From FW021-bin31 sp964478125 (lineage in GTDB: Bacteria > Bacteroidota > Bacteroidia > Chitinophagales > Chitinophagaceae), in contig CAYZGR010000072.1 in assembly GCA_964478125.1 (NCBI GenBank), forward strand, positions 1 to 15,171: a stretch of DNA of 15,171 nt, in the 5' to 3' direction. The notes under the pieces were generated by a model. That model was not told where the DNA came from. It made no database searches and saw only the letters and a program-made list of their open reading frames with translations. Positions 8,301 to 13,560 of this stretch are shown in pieces. The translations under genes and the position numbers were made by a program. Every line of letters starts with the position of its first letter. Position 1 is the first letter of the stretch.

Positions 8301-9657
8301 TTTTTCTTCTTTAGCCCAAAAGAAGAACATTGTATTGGAATTGGACCTGGACGCCGTTCTGCAAAGCCGTTTACAAAATGGAAATATTCACTGCTACTTT
8401 GACGATGATATTTTAGAAAAAATTTTGAGTAATCTATTATCCAATGCTTTTAAATATACATCGTCAACCGGCCGGGGAAAAATTAGAGTAAGCCTCGGCC
8501 TGCAGGAGGCCCGGAAGGATATGCTGGAGTTAAAGGTACAGGATAACGGGACCGGTATCTCTGCCGAAAGATTGCCTTATATATTTGATCGTTTTTACCA
8601 GGCGGCAGGTAAGGATCGAAGCAAATATGGAGGGAGCGGTATTGGATTGGCCCTGATCAAAGAGCTGGTTGAATTGCATCAGGGTGCTATTGAAGTAAAT
8701 AGCGAAGAGGGGCGGGGCGCTACTTTTAGCTGCTATCTTCCCCTCAATCGAAAAATCATAACGCAGGCACATAAACAGGCACAAAAAAAGGAGGGAGGCG
8801 CCGGGGATGGCGTAATGATGGTCGAAGAGGCTCCGGATATGACGGAAGAGGAAAATACGCCTGGGGATAACAGTATCCCGATCGTACTGATTGTGGAAGA
8901 TCAGCGGGATATCAGGAACTATATACGGAAGAAACTTCAGGGGCATTTTGAAGTATTAGAAGCCGAAAACGGAAGAGAAGGATGGGCCATAGGGTTGGAA
9001 AAGATCCCTGACCTGGTCATAAGCGACATCATGATGCCGGTGCGGCCGGGCCATCCGGGCGGGCCTGAAATGGATGGGTTTGAACTTTGCCGGAAGCTAA
9101 AAACAAATAAGCTTACCTGCCACATCCCGGTTATATTATTAACCGCGCGTGCCGAGGATACCGATAAATTAACGGGATTGGAAACAGGAGCCGACGCGTA
9201 TATGATCAAACCCTTCAACTCCCGGGAATTATTGATCAGGTCCCGAAATCTGATTGCTGTCAGGAATAAAATGCGTGCGGCCTTCAGTAAAAAGCTATTC
9301 GTCAAGCCGGGGGAGATCACGGTGACTCCCCTGGATAAAGAATTTATGGAAAATGTATTATCAGCTGTTGAAAATCATATGGGCGATGCGCATTTTTCAG
9401 TGGAAGATCTGGGAAAAGAGGTTCATATGAGCGCTTCACAGATCAACCGGAAATTAAAAGCGCTTATTGGCCAGACTACCCGGCAGTTTATTAATTCCGT
9501 GCGCATGCAGCGCGCTATGGATATCCTCAAGAAGGATCAGGCTACTATTCTGGATGTCTCCTGGCAGGTGGGATTTAACGATCCCAGCTATTTCACCAGG
9601 GTATTTAAGAAATACTTCGGTTGCCTGCCCTCCGAAAAGGATAAATTTCCTGAATAA
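5386..9657 (+). CDS. Hybrid two-component system sensor kinase/response regulator (HTCS)
   Basis: A 1,423-residue one-protein signalling system. In order it has: a signal peptide (residues 1-29, cleavage after PVSG); about 14 Reg_prop propeller repeats to about residue 710 (for example FMWFGTKDGLNRFDG, RLWIGTLNGGLDLYD, YLWIGTAGGGLNRLN), the usual two seven-bladed propellers; a Y_Y_Y domain; a membrane helix at about 839-860; a HisKA domain with His896 in ANISHEFRTPL; a HATPase with N1020 (NAFKYT), DNGTGI and GGSGIGLAL boxes; a receiver with acidic pair E1171-D1172, phospho-acceptor D1214, T1253 and K1275; and a C-terminal AraC-type HTH domain. The periplasmic part would bind a ligand, in known members usually an oligosaccharide, and the cytoplasmic end would control transcription. 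The receiver carries an unusual 9-residue insertion at R1220-E1228. A TTG at 5365 would add 7 residues; the ATG gives a normal signal peptide. No SusC/SusD-type genes adjoin it, so its target is unknown. Confidence 0.96.
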   Translation: MRFQPFNRLNLKCLGAGLLLLCVGFPVSGQHLINPRFSHYTINDGLSQGLISGITQDAQGFMWFGTKDGLNRFDGYSFKTYKHDPFDSLSLSGNSIAVLFTDSRGRLWIGTLNGGLDLYDRLHDNFIHVLLNPENPDHTARYSVGTITEDKKGRLWVGTAGNGLFELQFPEENPDSLPAVVTHYMHQPGDGNSLASNYLSNVFVDHKGRLWISSLFSPIQYADPQEKKTLFHFTDYTFRKADREAIPGGFRFDTMDCSKMASAVGLTFYEDSLHRLWMGGVDGLFLFDHSQKTATYFELKSEDLKQGTIASISSVPAHDSKSGPMLWLGTFNGIGVFDTKRLTLQMLKHNPLDPESIQKGWIIKIFRDRSGCMWAGSNGYGLGKFASRSNLFPIPAFYNADHTVSSKSFSVRSFLDIQNHLLIGTIDGLWIADKATRLMYKANLGGMPYPLIIYNMVADSNAVWIACNIGLMRYSLLENKSRFFSPGILEHKDPANSIYKLYKDGRGDLWCLTGFSLSKFNIAKQRFTHYFYTSKSKDGFKEPSYGDIDQDLKGNFWIGTSEGLFYFDTLRGTFHRYTTNPSDDSSLSYNIVRCILPDPEQPEQYLWIGTAGGGLNRLNLHTKRFIHFTERNGLPNDVVYGILPDKEGNLWMSTNKGISKFNPGTHQFHNYDVSAGLQSNEFNSGAFYENKQGKLFFGGVNGFNAFYPEDIISNPHAPEVVFTDFRLFNHSVSIKEEHSPLRYPISETAQITLPYKNNVISFQVAGLDYSNPATYQYAYKLTPSNTDWILMGSNRLITFSNLAPGHYILHVKAANSDGIWSKLPASLSLTILPPWWKTWWAYLIYLLIFAVLYYYFRRYELKRIELNNRLRMEHLEAQKLKELDHLKSRFFANISHEFRTPLTLIMGPMEDLLNGAYSKHLKSTVSEMHRHSKRLLQLINQLLDLSKLEAGSYHVNTSREDVIPFVKQVTYSFSSLAQKKNIVLELDLDAVLQSRLQNGNIHCYFDDDILEKILSNLLSNAFKYTSSTGRGKIRVSLGLQEARKDMLELKVQDNGTGISAERLPYIFDRFYQAAGKDRSKYGGSGIGLALIKELVELHQGAIEVNSEEGRGATFSCYLPLNRKIITQAHKQAQKKEGGAGDGVMMVEEAPDMTEEENTPGDNSIPIVLIVEDQRDIRNYIRKKLQGHFEVLEAENGREGWAIGLEKIPDLVISDIMMPVRPGHPGGPEMDGFELCRKLKTNKLTCHIPVILLTARAEDTDKLTGLETGADAYMIKPFNSRELLIRSRNLIAVRNKMRAAFSKKLFVKPGEITVTPLDKEFMENVLSAVENHMGDAHFSVEDLGKEVHMSASQINRKLKALIGQTTRQFINSVRMQRAMDILKKDQATILDVSWQVGFNDPSYFTRVFKKYFGCLPSEKDKFPE

Positions 9658-9672
9658 GATTTAAAAGTGCTA

Positions 9673-9693
9673 AAAGCCTTTCTTACAGGCTTT
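9673..9693 (+). terminator. Weak hairpin after the hybrid regulator
   Basis: AAAGCCT (9673-9679) pairs perfectly with AGGCTTT (9687-9693) around a 7-nt loop, 15 nt after the regulator's stop codon. The downstream stem arm ends in TTT but is followed by CCTCTCC, not a U-tract, so it is at best a weak intrinsic terminator. Confidence 0.4.
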
Positions 9694-9855
9694 CCTCTCC
9701 GATTCAGCTTCCGGTAAGAGATCCATGCGTGATTTTTCCGGGTTCTCGTGTGATTTCTTCTGGTTGCAGCACTCAAATTTATCTGCTATAGAAAGATTGC
9801 GTGAAAATTACGGTATTTTGTCTGAATAATCCTAACCCGCGCTCGGCCCTCCCTG

Positions 9856-9863
9856 TATCTTTG
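9856..9863 (+). promoter_or_regulatory. Candidate -7 box (TATCTTTG) for the lipoprotein unit
   Basis: TATCTTTG is an exact fit to the Bacteroidota TAnnTTTG box. Transcription would begin near 9869, about 12 nt before the 19-codon leader ORF. No TTG lies 19-21 nt upstream. The ten bases TTTGTTGCAT at 9860-9869 also occur at the same place in the regulator's promoter (5309-5318). Confidence 0.55.
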
Positions 9864-9880
9864 TTGCATTACTTAATGAA

Positions 9881-9940
9881 ATGAAAACTCCAAAAATAAT
9901 TAACGGGTTAAAAAACAGGAAGCCGCTATTGAAATTTTAA
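9881..9940 (+). CDS. Possible 19-residue leader peptide
   Basis: This short frame reads MKTPKIINGLKNRKPLLKF and stops one nucleotide before the lipoprotein ATG. It is strongly basic (six Lys/Arg and no acidic residue). It fills nearly the whole leader between the predicted transcription start and the lipoprotein gene, which would suit translational coupling. It holds the sequence A AAA AAC at 9910-9916 in phase for a -1 slip; the shifted frame would continue as QEAAIEILK and stop at 9943-9945, overlapping the lipoprotein ATG. It may equally be a chance frame or the remnant of a small gene. No function is claimed. Confidence 0.3.
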   Translation: MKTPKIINGLKNRKPLLKF

Positions 9941-9941
9941 A

Positions 9942-10121
9942 ATGAAGAGAACGATCATTTCTATTATCATAATCTTAGTTGGCATAGGCTTTTCATCCTG
10001 CAGTAAAGAGGATTCGCCCGAGCCGGTAAAGGAGTTGGTTCACGATCTTAAGCCTGTTATGGATCCGGCAGGCCATTATTATACGCCGCCATTGGATACG
10101 TCTAATCAGTTTATGAAATAA
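9942..10121 (+). CDS. Small lipoprotein, probably surface-exposed
   Basis: A 59-residue protein. It starts with MKR and a hydrophobic run (TIISIIIILVGIGF) that ends in SSC, giving a type II signal peptide with Cys20 as the lipid-anchor residue; FSSC is a relaxed lipobox. The residues after the cysteine, SKEDSPE, contain K-(D/E)2, the pattern described as an export signal that takes lipoproteins to the cell surface in Bacteroidota. Surface location is therefore inferred. The mature part is only 40 residues (ELVHDLKPVMDPAGHYYTPP and a short tail) with no recognised domain. It is followed 35 nt later by the PepSY-like gene and is likely co-transcribed with it. The signal peptide and clear start make it a real gene despite its size; its role is unknown. 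Confidence 0.75.
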   Translation: MKRTIISIIIILVGIGFSSCSKEDSPEPVKELVHDLKPVMDPAGHYYTPPLDTSNQFMK

Positions 10122-10156
10122 AAGGACCTATTTATTCACCTTTAAAAAATAAAATC

Positions 10157-10639
10157 ATGAAAAGATTAATCGCGGTATTCGCTTTTACGATTTTGTCGGT
10201 TATGGCGTTGAGTACCCGGGATATCCTTGCCGCTCCTTATTATTCAGATGGCGCTCCCGGATTAAAAGTGCAGGCTGTCTTTCATCAGCACTTTCCCCGG
10301 GCGGAGCAGGTCCGCTGGATGCAATCAGGAGACGAATTTATCGCAAAATTCAGCTTTCAAAATAAAAAAATAAGAGCTGAATTTGATAAGGACGGAAAAC
10401 TGGTCTCCACTTTCGTCAGCAGCGATGCCCGGAACCTGCCGTTTCAGTTCCAGGATCTGCTGTATAGGAAATTTCCGGGCTATTCTCCTCAAGGTATGAC
10501 CGAACGTATCTCTCCGCAAATGCATTGTTATTATATCCTGCTGAAGCAGCAATCGGGCAGCCGGGTCAATTGGGTGCGTGTAAAAATCGGAGAAAATGAA
10601 AAGATCCGGGTTGTGCAAAGATTACAACAGACGGTCTAA
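10157..10639 (+). CDS. Secreted PepSY-like (DUF2874-type) protein
   Basis: A 160-residue exported protein. Residues 1-25 form a signal peptide (MKRLIAVFAFTILSVMALS, cleavage near ILA-APYY). The mature part has the pattern of the PepSY-like family common in Bacteroidota: an amphipathic helix with a FPRAEQVRW motif (VQAVFHQHFPRAEQVRWMQS), strands with FIAKFSFQNKKIRAEFDKDG, and a second, weaker copy from about residue 80 (LLYRKFPGYSPQ, then HCYYILLKQQSG and VRVKIGENEKI). Proteins of this family are periplasmic or cell-surface and mostly uncharacterised; some are induced with envelope regulators. The ATG at 10157 is the only start that gives a complete signal peptide. A hairpin follows 19 nt after the stop. 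The family assignment rests on motif recognition, so the function stays open. Confidence 0.8.
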   Translation: MKRLIAVFAFTILSVMALSTRDILAAPYYSDGAPGLKVQAVFHQHFPRAEQVRWMQSGDEFIAKFSFQNKKIRAEFDKDGKLVSTFVSSDARNLPFQFQDLLYRKFPGYSPQGMTERISPQMHCYYILLKQQSGSRVNWVRVKIGENEKIRVVQRLQQTV

Positions 10640-10657
10640 ATTTTAAAATTTTGGTTG

Positions 10658-10690
10658 ATAGAGCCTTCCTGAGCGATCAGGGGGCTCTAT
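10658..10690 (+). terminator. Hairpin terminator of the lipoprotein/PepSY-like unit
   Basis: ATAGAGCC (10658-10665) pairs perfectly with GGCTCTAT (10683-10690), and CCTG/CAGG extends the stem inside around the loop AGCGAT. It is 19 nt after the stop codon. Only a short TTTG follows the stem, so the U-tract is poor, but position and stem strength favour a terminator. Confidence 0.65.
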
Positions 10691-10852
10691 TTGCTGATGC
10701 CTCTCATAAAAAGAAGGCCGTGCCGGTTGATGTGTCCATAAAAGCCAGATTTTTGAGTGAGAGGTAATCTACTACATCAAATGGCTAAAGTTAATAATTA
10801 ATTAATGTCTGTTTATTGTTTCGAATAATAGGGTGGTATGCCTTTTTCCCCT

Positions 10853-10860
10853 TAATTTTG
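10853..10860 (+). promoter_or_regulatory. uvrB: -7 box (TAATTTTG) just before uvrB
   Basis: TAATTTTG matches TAnnTTTG and ends 5 nt before the uvrB ATG at 10866. If used, transcription starts at or within a few bases of the ATG. No matching -33 TTG is seen at the normal distance, although TTG occurs at 10816-10818. It also argues against the upstream GTG at 10833 as the start, since that codon would not be transcribed. Confidence 0.5.
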
Positions 10861-10865
10861 TAGGC

Positions 10866-12893
10866 ATGCCTTTTCAGATAGATGCCCCTTATCAGCCGTC
10901 CGGAGATCAACCGGAAGCCATCCGCCAGCTTACGGAGGGATTGGAGAACAAAGATCCTTTTCAGATACTGCTCGGTGTGACGGGCTCGGGAAAAACATTT
11001 ACCATTGCCAATGTCATCCAGAACGTACAACGGCCTACGCTGGTGCTGACCCATAACAAAACCCTGGTGGCGCAGCTGTATGGGGAATTTAGCCGCTTTT
11101 TTCCCGGTAATGCAGTGGAATATTTTGTTTCTTATTATGATTATTATCAGCCGGAGGCTTATATGCCGGTGTCGGATGTTTATATCGAGAAAGACCTGTC
11201 CATCAATGATGAACTGGATAAGTTGCGGCTGCGGGCTACCTCCAATCTCCTTTCCGGTCGCCGGGATGTGATCGTGGTGGCCAGCGTAAGTTGCATCTAT
11301 GGTATTGGGAACCCGAAGGAATATGAAAACAGCATTATCCGTGTTCATGAGGGGCAAACCCTGAGCAGGAGCAGGTTGCTGAAAGACCTGGTCGATTCTC
11401 TTTATACCCGGACGACCCTGGAATTTGAAAGGGGGCAATTCCGGGTGAAGGGAGACACGGTAGATATCAATCTGCCCTATGTTGATTATGCCTACCGTGT
11501 TTCATTTTTTGGGGATGAGATTGAGGATATCGAACAGTTTGATCCCGAAACCGGGAGGCGGATGAACCGGATGCAGGATGCGGCTATATTTCCGGCCAAT
11601 CTCTATCTCGCTCCAAAAGATATGATGCAGCAGATCCTTTTTGAGATCCAGGATGAACTGGCGGCACAGGTAGCCTATTTTAAGAAAATAAACCGGCCGC
11701 TGGAGGCTAAACGTCTTGAGGAAAAAGTGAATTATGACTTAGAAATGATCCGTGAGTTAGGGTATTGTAATGGCATAGAAAATTATTCCCGTTTTTTTGA
11801 CCGCCGCAATCCCGGCGATCGGCCTTTCTGCCTTTTTGATTATTTCCCGGGGGACTTTTTGACGGTAGTGGACGAAAGTCACGTGACCATTCCACAGGTC
11901 AGCGGGATGTATGGCGGAGATCGCTCCCGGAAATTGAACCTGGTCGAGTATGGGTTTCGTTTGCCTTCGGCTTTGGATAACCGGCCGTTGAACTTCCCTG
12001 AGTTTGAAAGTTTGTTGGGACAGACCATTTTCATGAGCGCCACGCCCGGGAAATATGAACTTGGCAAGACAGAGGGATTGGTGGTGGAACAAGTGGTGCG
12101 ACCGACCGGATTGCTGGATCCGCCTATTGAAGTGCGGCCAAGTATAAACCAGATAGACGACCTGCTGGATGAAATTGATGAAAGAGTGGAGAAAGGAGAC
12201 AGGGTACTGGTGACTACGCTTACTAAACGCATGGCGGAGGAAATGGACAAATATCTGAAGCGGATCAACATCAATTCTGCCTATATCCATAGTGAGATAG
12301 ACACCCTTGACCGGGTAGAGATATTGCGGCAATTGAGGTTGGGAAAGATCGACGTTTTGGTTGGGGTAAACTTGCTTCGCGAAGGGCTCGACCTGCCCGA
12401 GGTATCGCTGGTAGCCATCCTGGACGCCGATAAAGAAGGGTTTTTGAGAAATGAGACTTCGCTTACGCAAACGGCCGGCCGGGCCGCCAGAAATGTGGAC
12501 GGGCTGGTCATCTTTTATGCGGATCAGATTACCGAAAGCATGCAGCGTACAATTGATGAAACCAACAGAAGGAGGGAAAAACAATTGAAATACAATGCAG
12601 AACATGGAATTACGCCCGCCACGGTTCGGAAATCAAAAGACGAAATATTTAAGCAGACTTCTGTGCTTGAGATAAAAAATTATGATGAAAAGGCGGCGTT
12701 TGCCGTTGATGATAGCGCTCCCATGGTGGCTGAAGAGCAGGAAGTTTATGAGAGTAAGGCGCAATTACAAAAGGGAATTGCTAAAACTAAAAAACAGATG
12801 AATAAGGCAGCTAAAGATCTGGACTTTTTGGAAGCCGCCCGGCTGAGGGATAAGATGTTCGCGTTAGAAAAAAGATTAAAGGAAAGAGAATGA
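10866..12893 (+). CDS. uvrB: Excinuclease ABC subunit B (UvrB)
   Basis: A 675-residue DNA-repair helicase (the E. coli protein has 673). With UvrA it verifies bulky DNA damage, then recruits UvrC for the two cuts of nucleotide excision repair. Seen in the sequence: the family start (MPFQIDAPYQPSGDQPEAI), Walker A GVTGSGKT at 37-44, the damage-probing beta-hairpin region with YYDYYQPEAYMP, the Walker B-like DESH at 336-339 followed by VTIPQ, helicase motif VI QTAGRAARN, and the C-terminal UVR motif (DLDFLEAARLRDKMFALEKR), which contacts UvrC. All key motifs are intact. The ATG at 10866 gives the conserved N-terminus; a GTG at 10833 would add 11 unconserved residues upstream of the predicted promoter. 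It stands alone, with no uvrA or uvrC in the window. No LexA-type operator was recognised. Confidence 0.98.
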   Translation: MPFQIDAPYQPSGDQPEAIRQLTEGLENKDPFQILLGVTGSGKTFTIANVIQNVQRPTLVLTHNKTLVAQLYGEFSRFFPGNAVEYFVSYYDYYQPEAYMPVSDVYIEKDLSINDELDKLRLRATSNLLSGRRDVIVVASVSCIYGIGNPKEYENSIIRVHEGQTLSRSRLLKDLVDSLYTRTTLEFERGQFRVKGDTVDINLPYVDYAYRVSFFGDEIEDIEQFDPETGRRMNRMQDAAIFPANLYLAPKDMMQQILFEIQDELAAQVAYFKKINRPLEAKRLEEKVNYDLEMIRELGYCNGIENYSRFFDRRNPGDRPFCLFDYFPGDFLTVVDESHVTIPQVSGMYGGDRSRKLNLVEYGFRLPSALDNRPLNFPEFESLLGQTIFMSATPGKYELGKTEGLVVEQVVRPTGLLDPPIEVRPSINQIDDLLDEIDERVEKGDRVLVTTLTKRMAEEMDKYLKRININSAYIHSEIDTLDRVEILRQLRLGKIDVLVGVNLLREGLDLPEVSLVAILDADKEGFLRNETSLTQTAGRAARNVDGLVIFYADQITESMQRTIDETNRRREKQLKYNAEHGITPATVRKSKDEIFKQTSVLEIKNYDEKAAFAVDDSAPMVAEEQEVYESKAQLQKGIAKTKKQMNKAAKDLDFLEAARLRDKMFALEKRLKERE

Positions 12894-12910
12894 ACATTCT
12901 CTGCCTTCCC

Positions 12911-12947
12911 GGGCTGTGGCTGACATTAGAAGCATGAGCCACAGCCC
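12911..12947. terminator. Strong hairpin between convergent genes
   Basis: GGGCTGTGGCT (12911-12921) and AGCCACAGCCC (12937-12947) form a perfect 11-bp stem with a 15-nt loop, 17 nt after the uvrB stop and 41 nt beyond the stop of the small - strand gene. Neither side has a U-tract. It may end or protect both convergent transcripts. Confidence 0.6.
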
Positions 12948-12988
12948 CAACATATCACATCAAAATTTAAATTTAAAGAACGGCATCC

Positions 12989-13192
12989 TTAAAAGTACCG
13001 GCTGCGTAATGCGCTGGTGACGCTTCTTTTTCTTTTTTGGATGTTTTTCAATTCGGCAAGACTGAAATTTTTGTTTACAGCCTTGTGCTTAGGCAATAGA
13101 TGACCGGCTAAGGTCTCTTTTACGATAAAGCCGTCCAAAGAAACTTCTTCGGTATCTATGTGCTTTTGTTCGTTTAACATTTCCTGATTCAT
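12989..13192 (-). CDS. Small basic protein of unknown function
   Basis: A 67-residue protein starting MNQEMLNEQKHIDTEEVSLD and ending in a strongly basic tail (LAELKNIQKRKRSVTSALRSRYF, in pieces: QKRKRS, RSRYF). The N-terminal half is acidic to mixed, the C-terminal half basic. There is no signal peptide or membrane segment, so it is probably cytosolic and could bind nucleic acid or a protein partner; that is inference only. The ATG at 13192 is preferred over a TTG at 13258, which would add 22 residues of poor coding quality. A TACCTTTG promoter box lies at 13325-13332, giving a leader of roughly 125 nt. I do not recognise the family. It is convergent with uvrB and stands alone. Confidence 0.6.
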   Translation of the reverse strand: MNQEMLNEQKHIDTEEVSLDGFIVKETLAGHLLPKHKAVNKNFSLAELKNIQKRKRSVTSALRSRYF

Positions 13193-13255
13193 GATCTTTG
13201 ATTTTTTAATAAAAAATAGGGTTATAATTTGCCGGAATGTCCAAGAACAAATGCT

Positions 13256-13287
13256 CAAAAAAACGACTGTACAGTTTGATTTTTTTG
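13256..13287. repeat. Imperfect palindrome with ACTGTACAGT core
   Basis: The core ACTGTACAGT (13266-13275) is a perfect 10-bp palindrome. It is flanked by CAAAAAAA (13256-13263) and TTTTTTTG (13280-13287), which are also complementary. It lies in the predicted leader of the small basic gene and could be a protein-binding site or an RNA hairpin. No known regulator is assigned. Confidence 0.4.
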
Positions 13288-13324
13288 GTCAGATTTTCTT
13301 TAAACCCTCCCGTCAAATCGGCCG

Positions 13325-13332
13325 CAAAGGTA
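13325..13332 (-). promoter_or_regulatory. -7 box (TACCTTTG, - strand) for the small basic protein
   Basis: On the - strand this reads TACCTTTG, a full match to TAnnTTTG. Transcription would start near 13318 and run into the gene at 13192. The upstream side is a long A/T-rich stretch; no TTG is found at the usual -33 distance. Confidence 0.5.
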
Positions 13333-13340
13333 CGATAGCA

Positions 13341-13560
13341 TTTTAGAATAAAAAAATATTTTTTGAGAAGAATAAAAAAATATAATTTCCTAGCTATAAA
13401 TAACTGATGGTTAGGTAGTTATAAAAATATAAAATAACTAAAAAAAATTTTTAGTTTCGTAAAAAAACTCTCTTTTTTTATAGTTTTGTGAAAAAAAGCT
13501 GCTTTCCTGTTCTTTTTTTCATTTTTTTGCAAAAGGAGATCGAAACCGTTTTTTACCGGG
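13341..13560. other. Very AT-rich island with short repeats
   Basis: This stretch is dominated by runs of A and T. It contains an inverted pair TAGTTAT (13416-13422) and ATAACTA (13434-13440); a perfect 9-bp hairpin, AACTAAAAA and TTTTTAGTT with an AAA loop (13436-13456); and an imperfect direct repeat, TAGTTTCGT plus an A-run (13452-13470) and TAGTTTTGT plus an A-run (13481-13499), 16 of 19 positions equal at a 29-nt period. It is probably an upstream activating or bent-DNA region; no gene is seen in it. Confidence 0.5.
13481..13488 (+). promoter_or_regulatory. Candidate + strand -7 box (TAGTTTTG)
   Basis: TAGTTTTG matches TAnnTTTG on the + strand, facing a gene-free region. In DNA this AT-rich a chance match is easy, and there is no -33 TTG at the right distance. 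It matters only if a transcript from here is found. Confidence 0.2.

Noticed and set aside
9467..9664. 65-codon + strand frame overlapping the end of the hybrid regulator
   Set aside because: It lies in another frame of the AraC-type domain, which is intact and well supported.
10833..10865. GTG start for uvrB giving 11 extra residues
   Set aside because: The added residues are not part of the conserved UvrB N-terminus, and the codon lies upstream of the predicted -7 box.
11757..12605. 282-codon open frame on the - strand opposite uvrB
   Set aside because: The + strand encodes a complete, motif-rich UvrB; the opposite frame has no protein signature.
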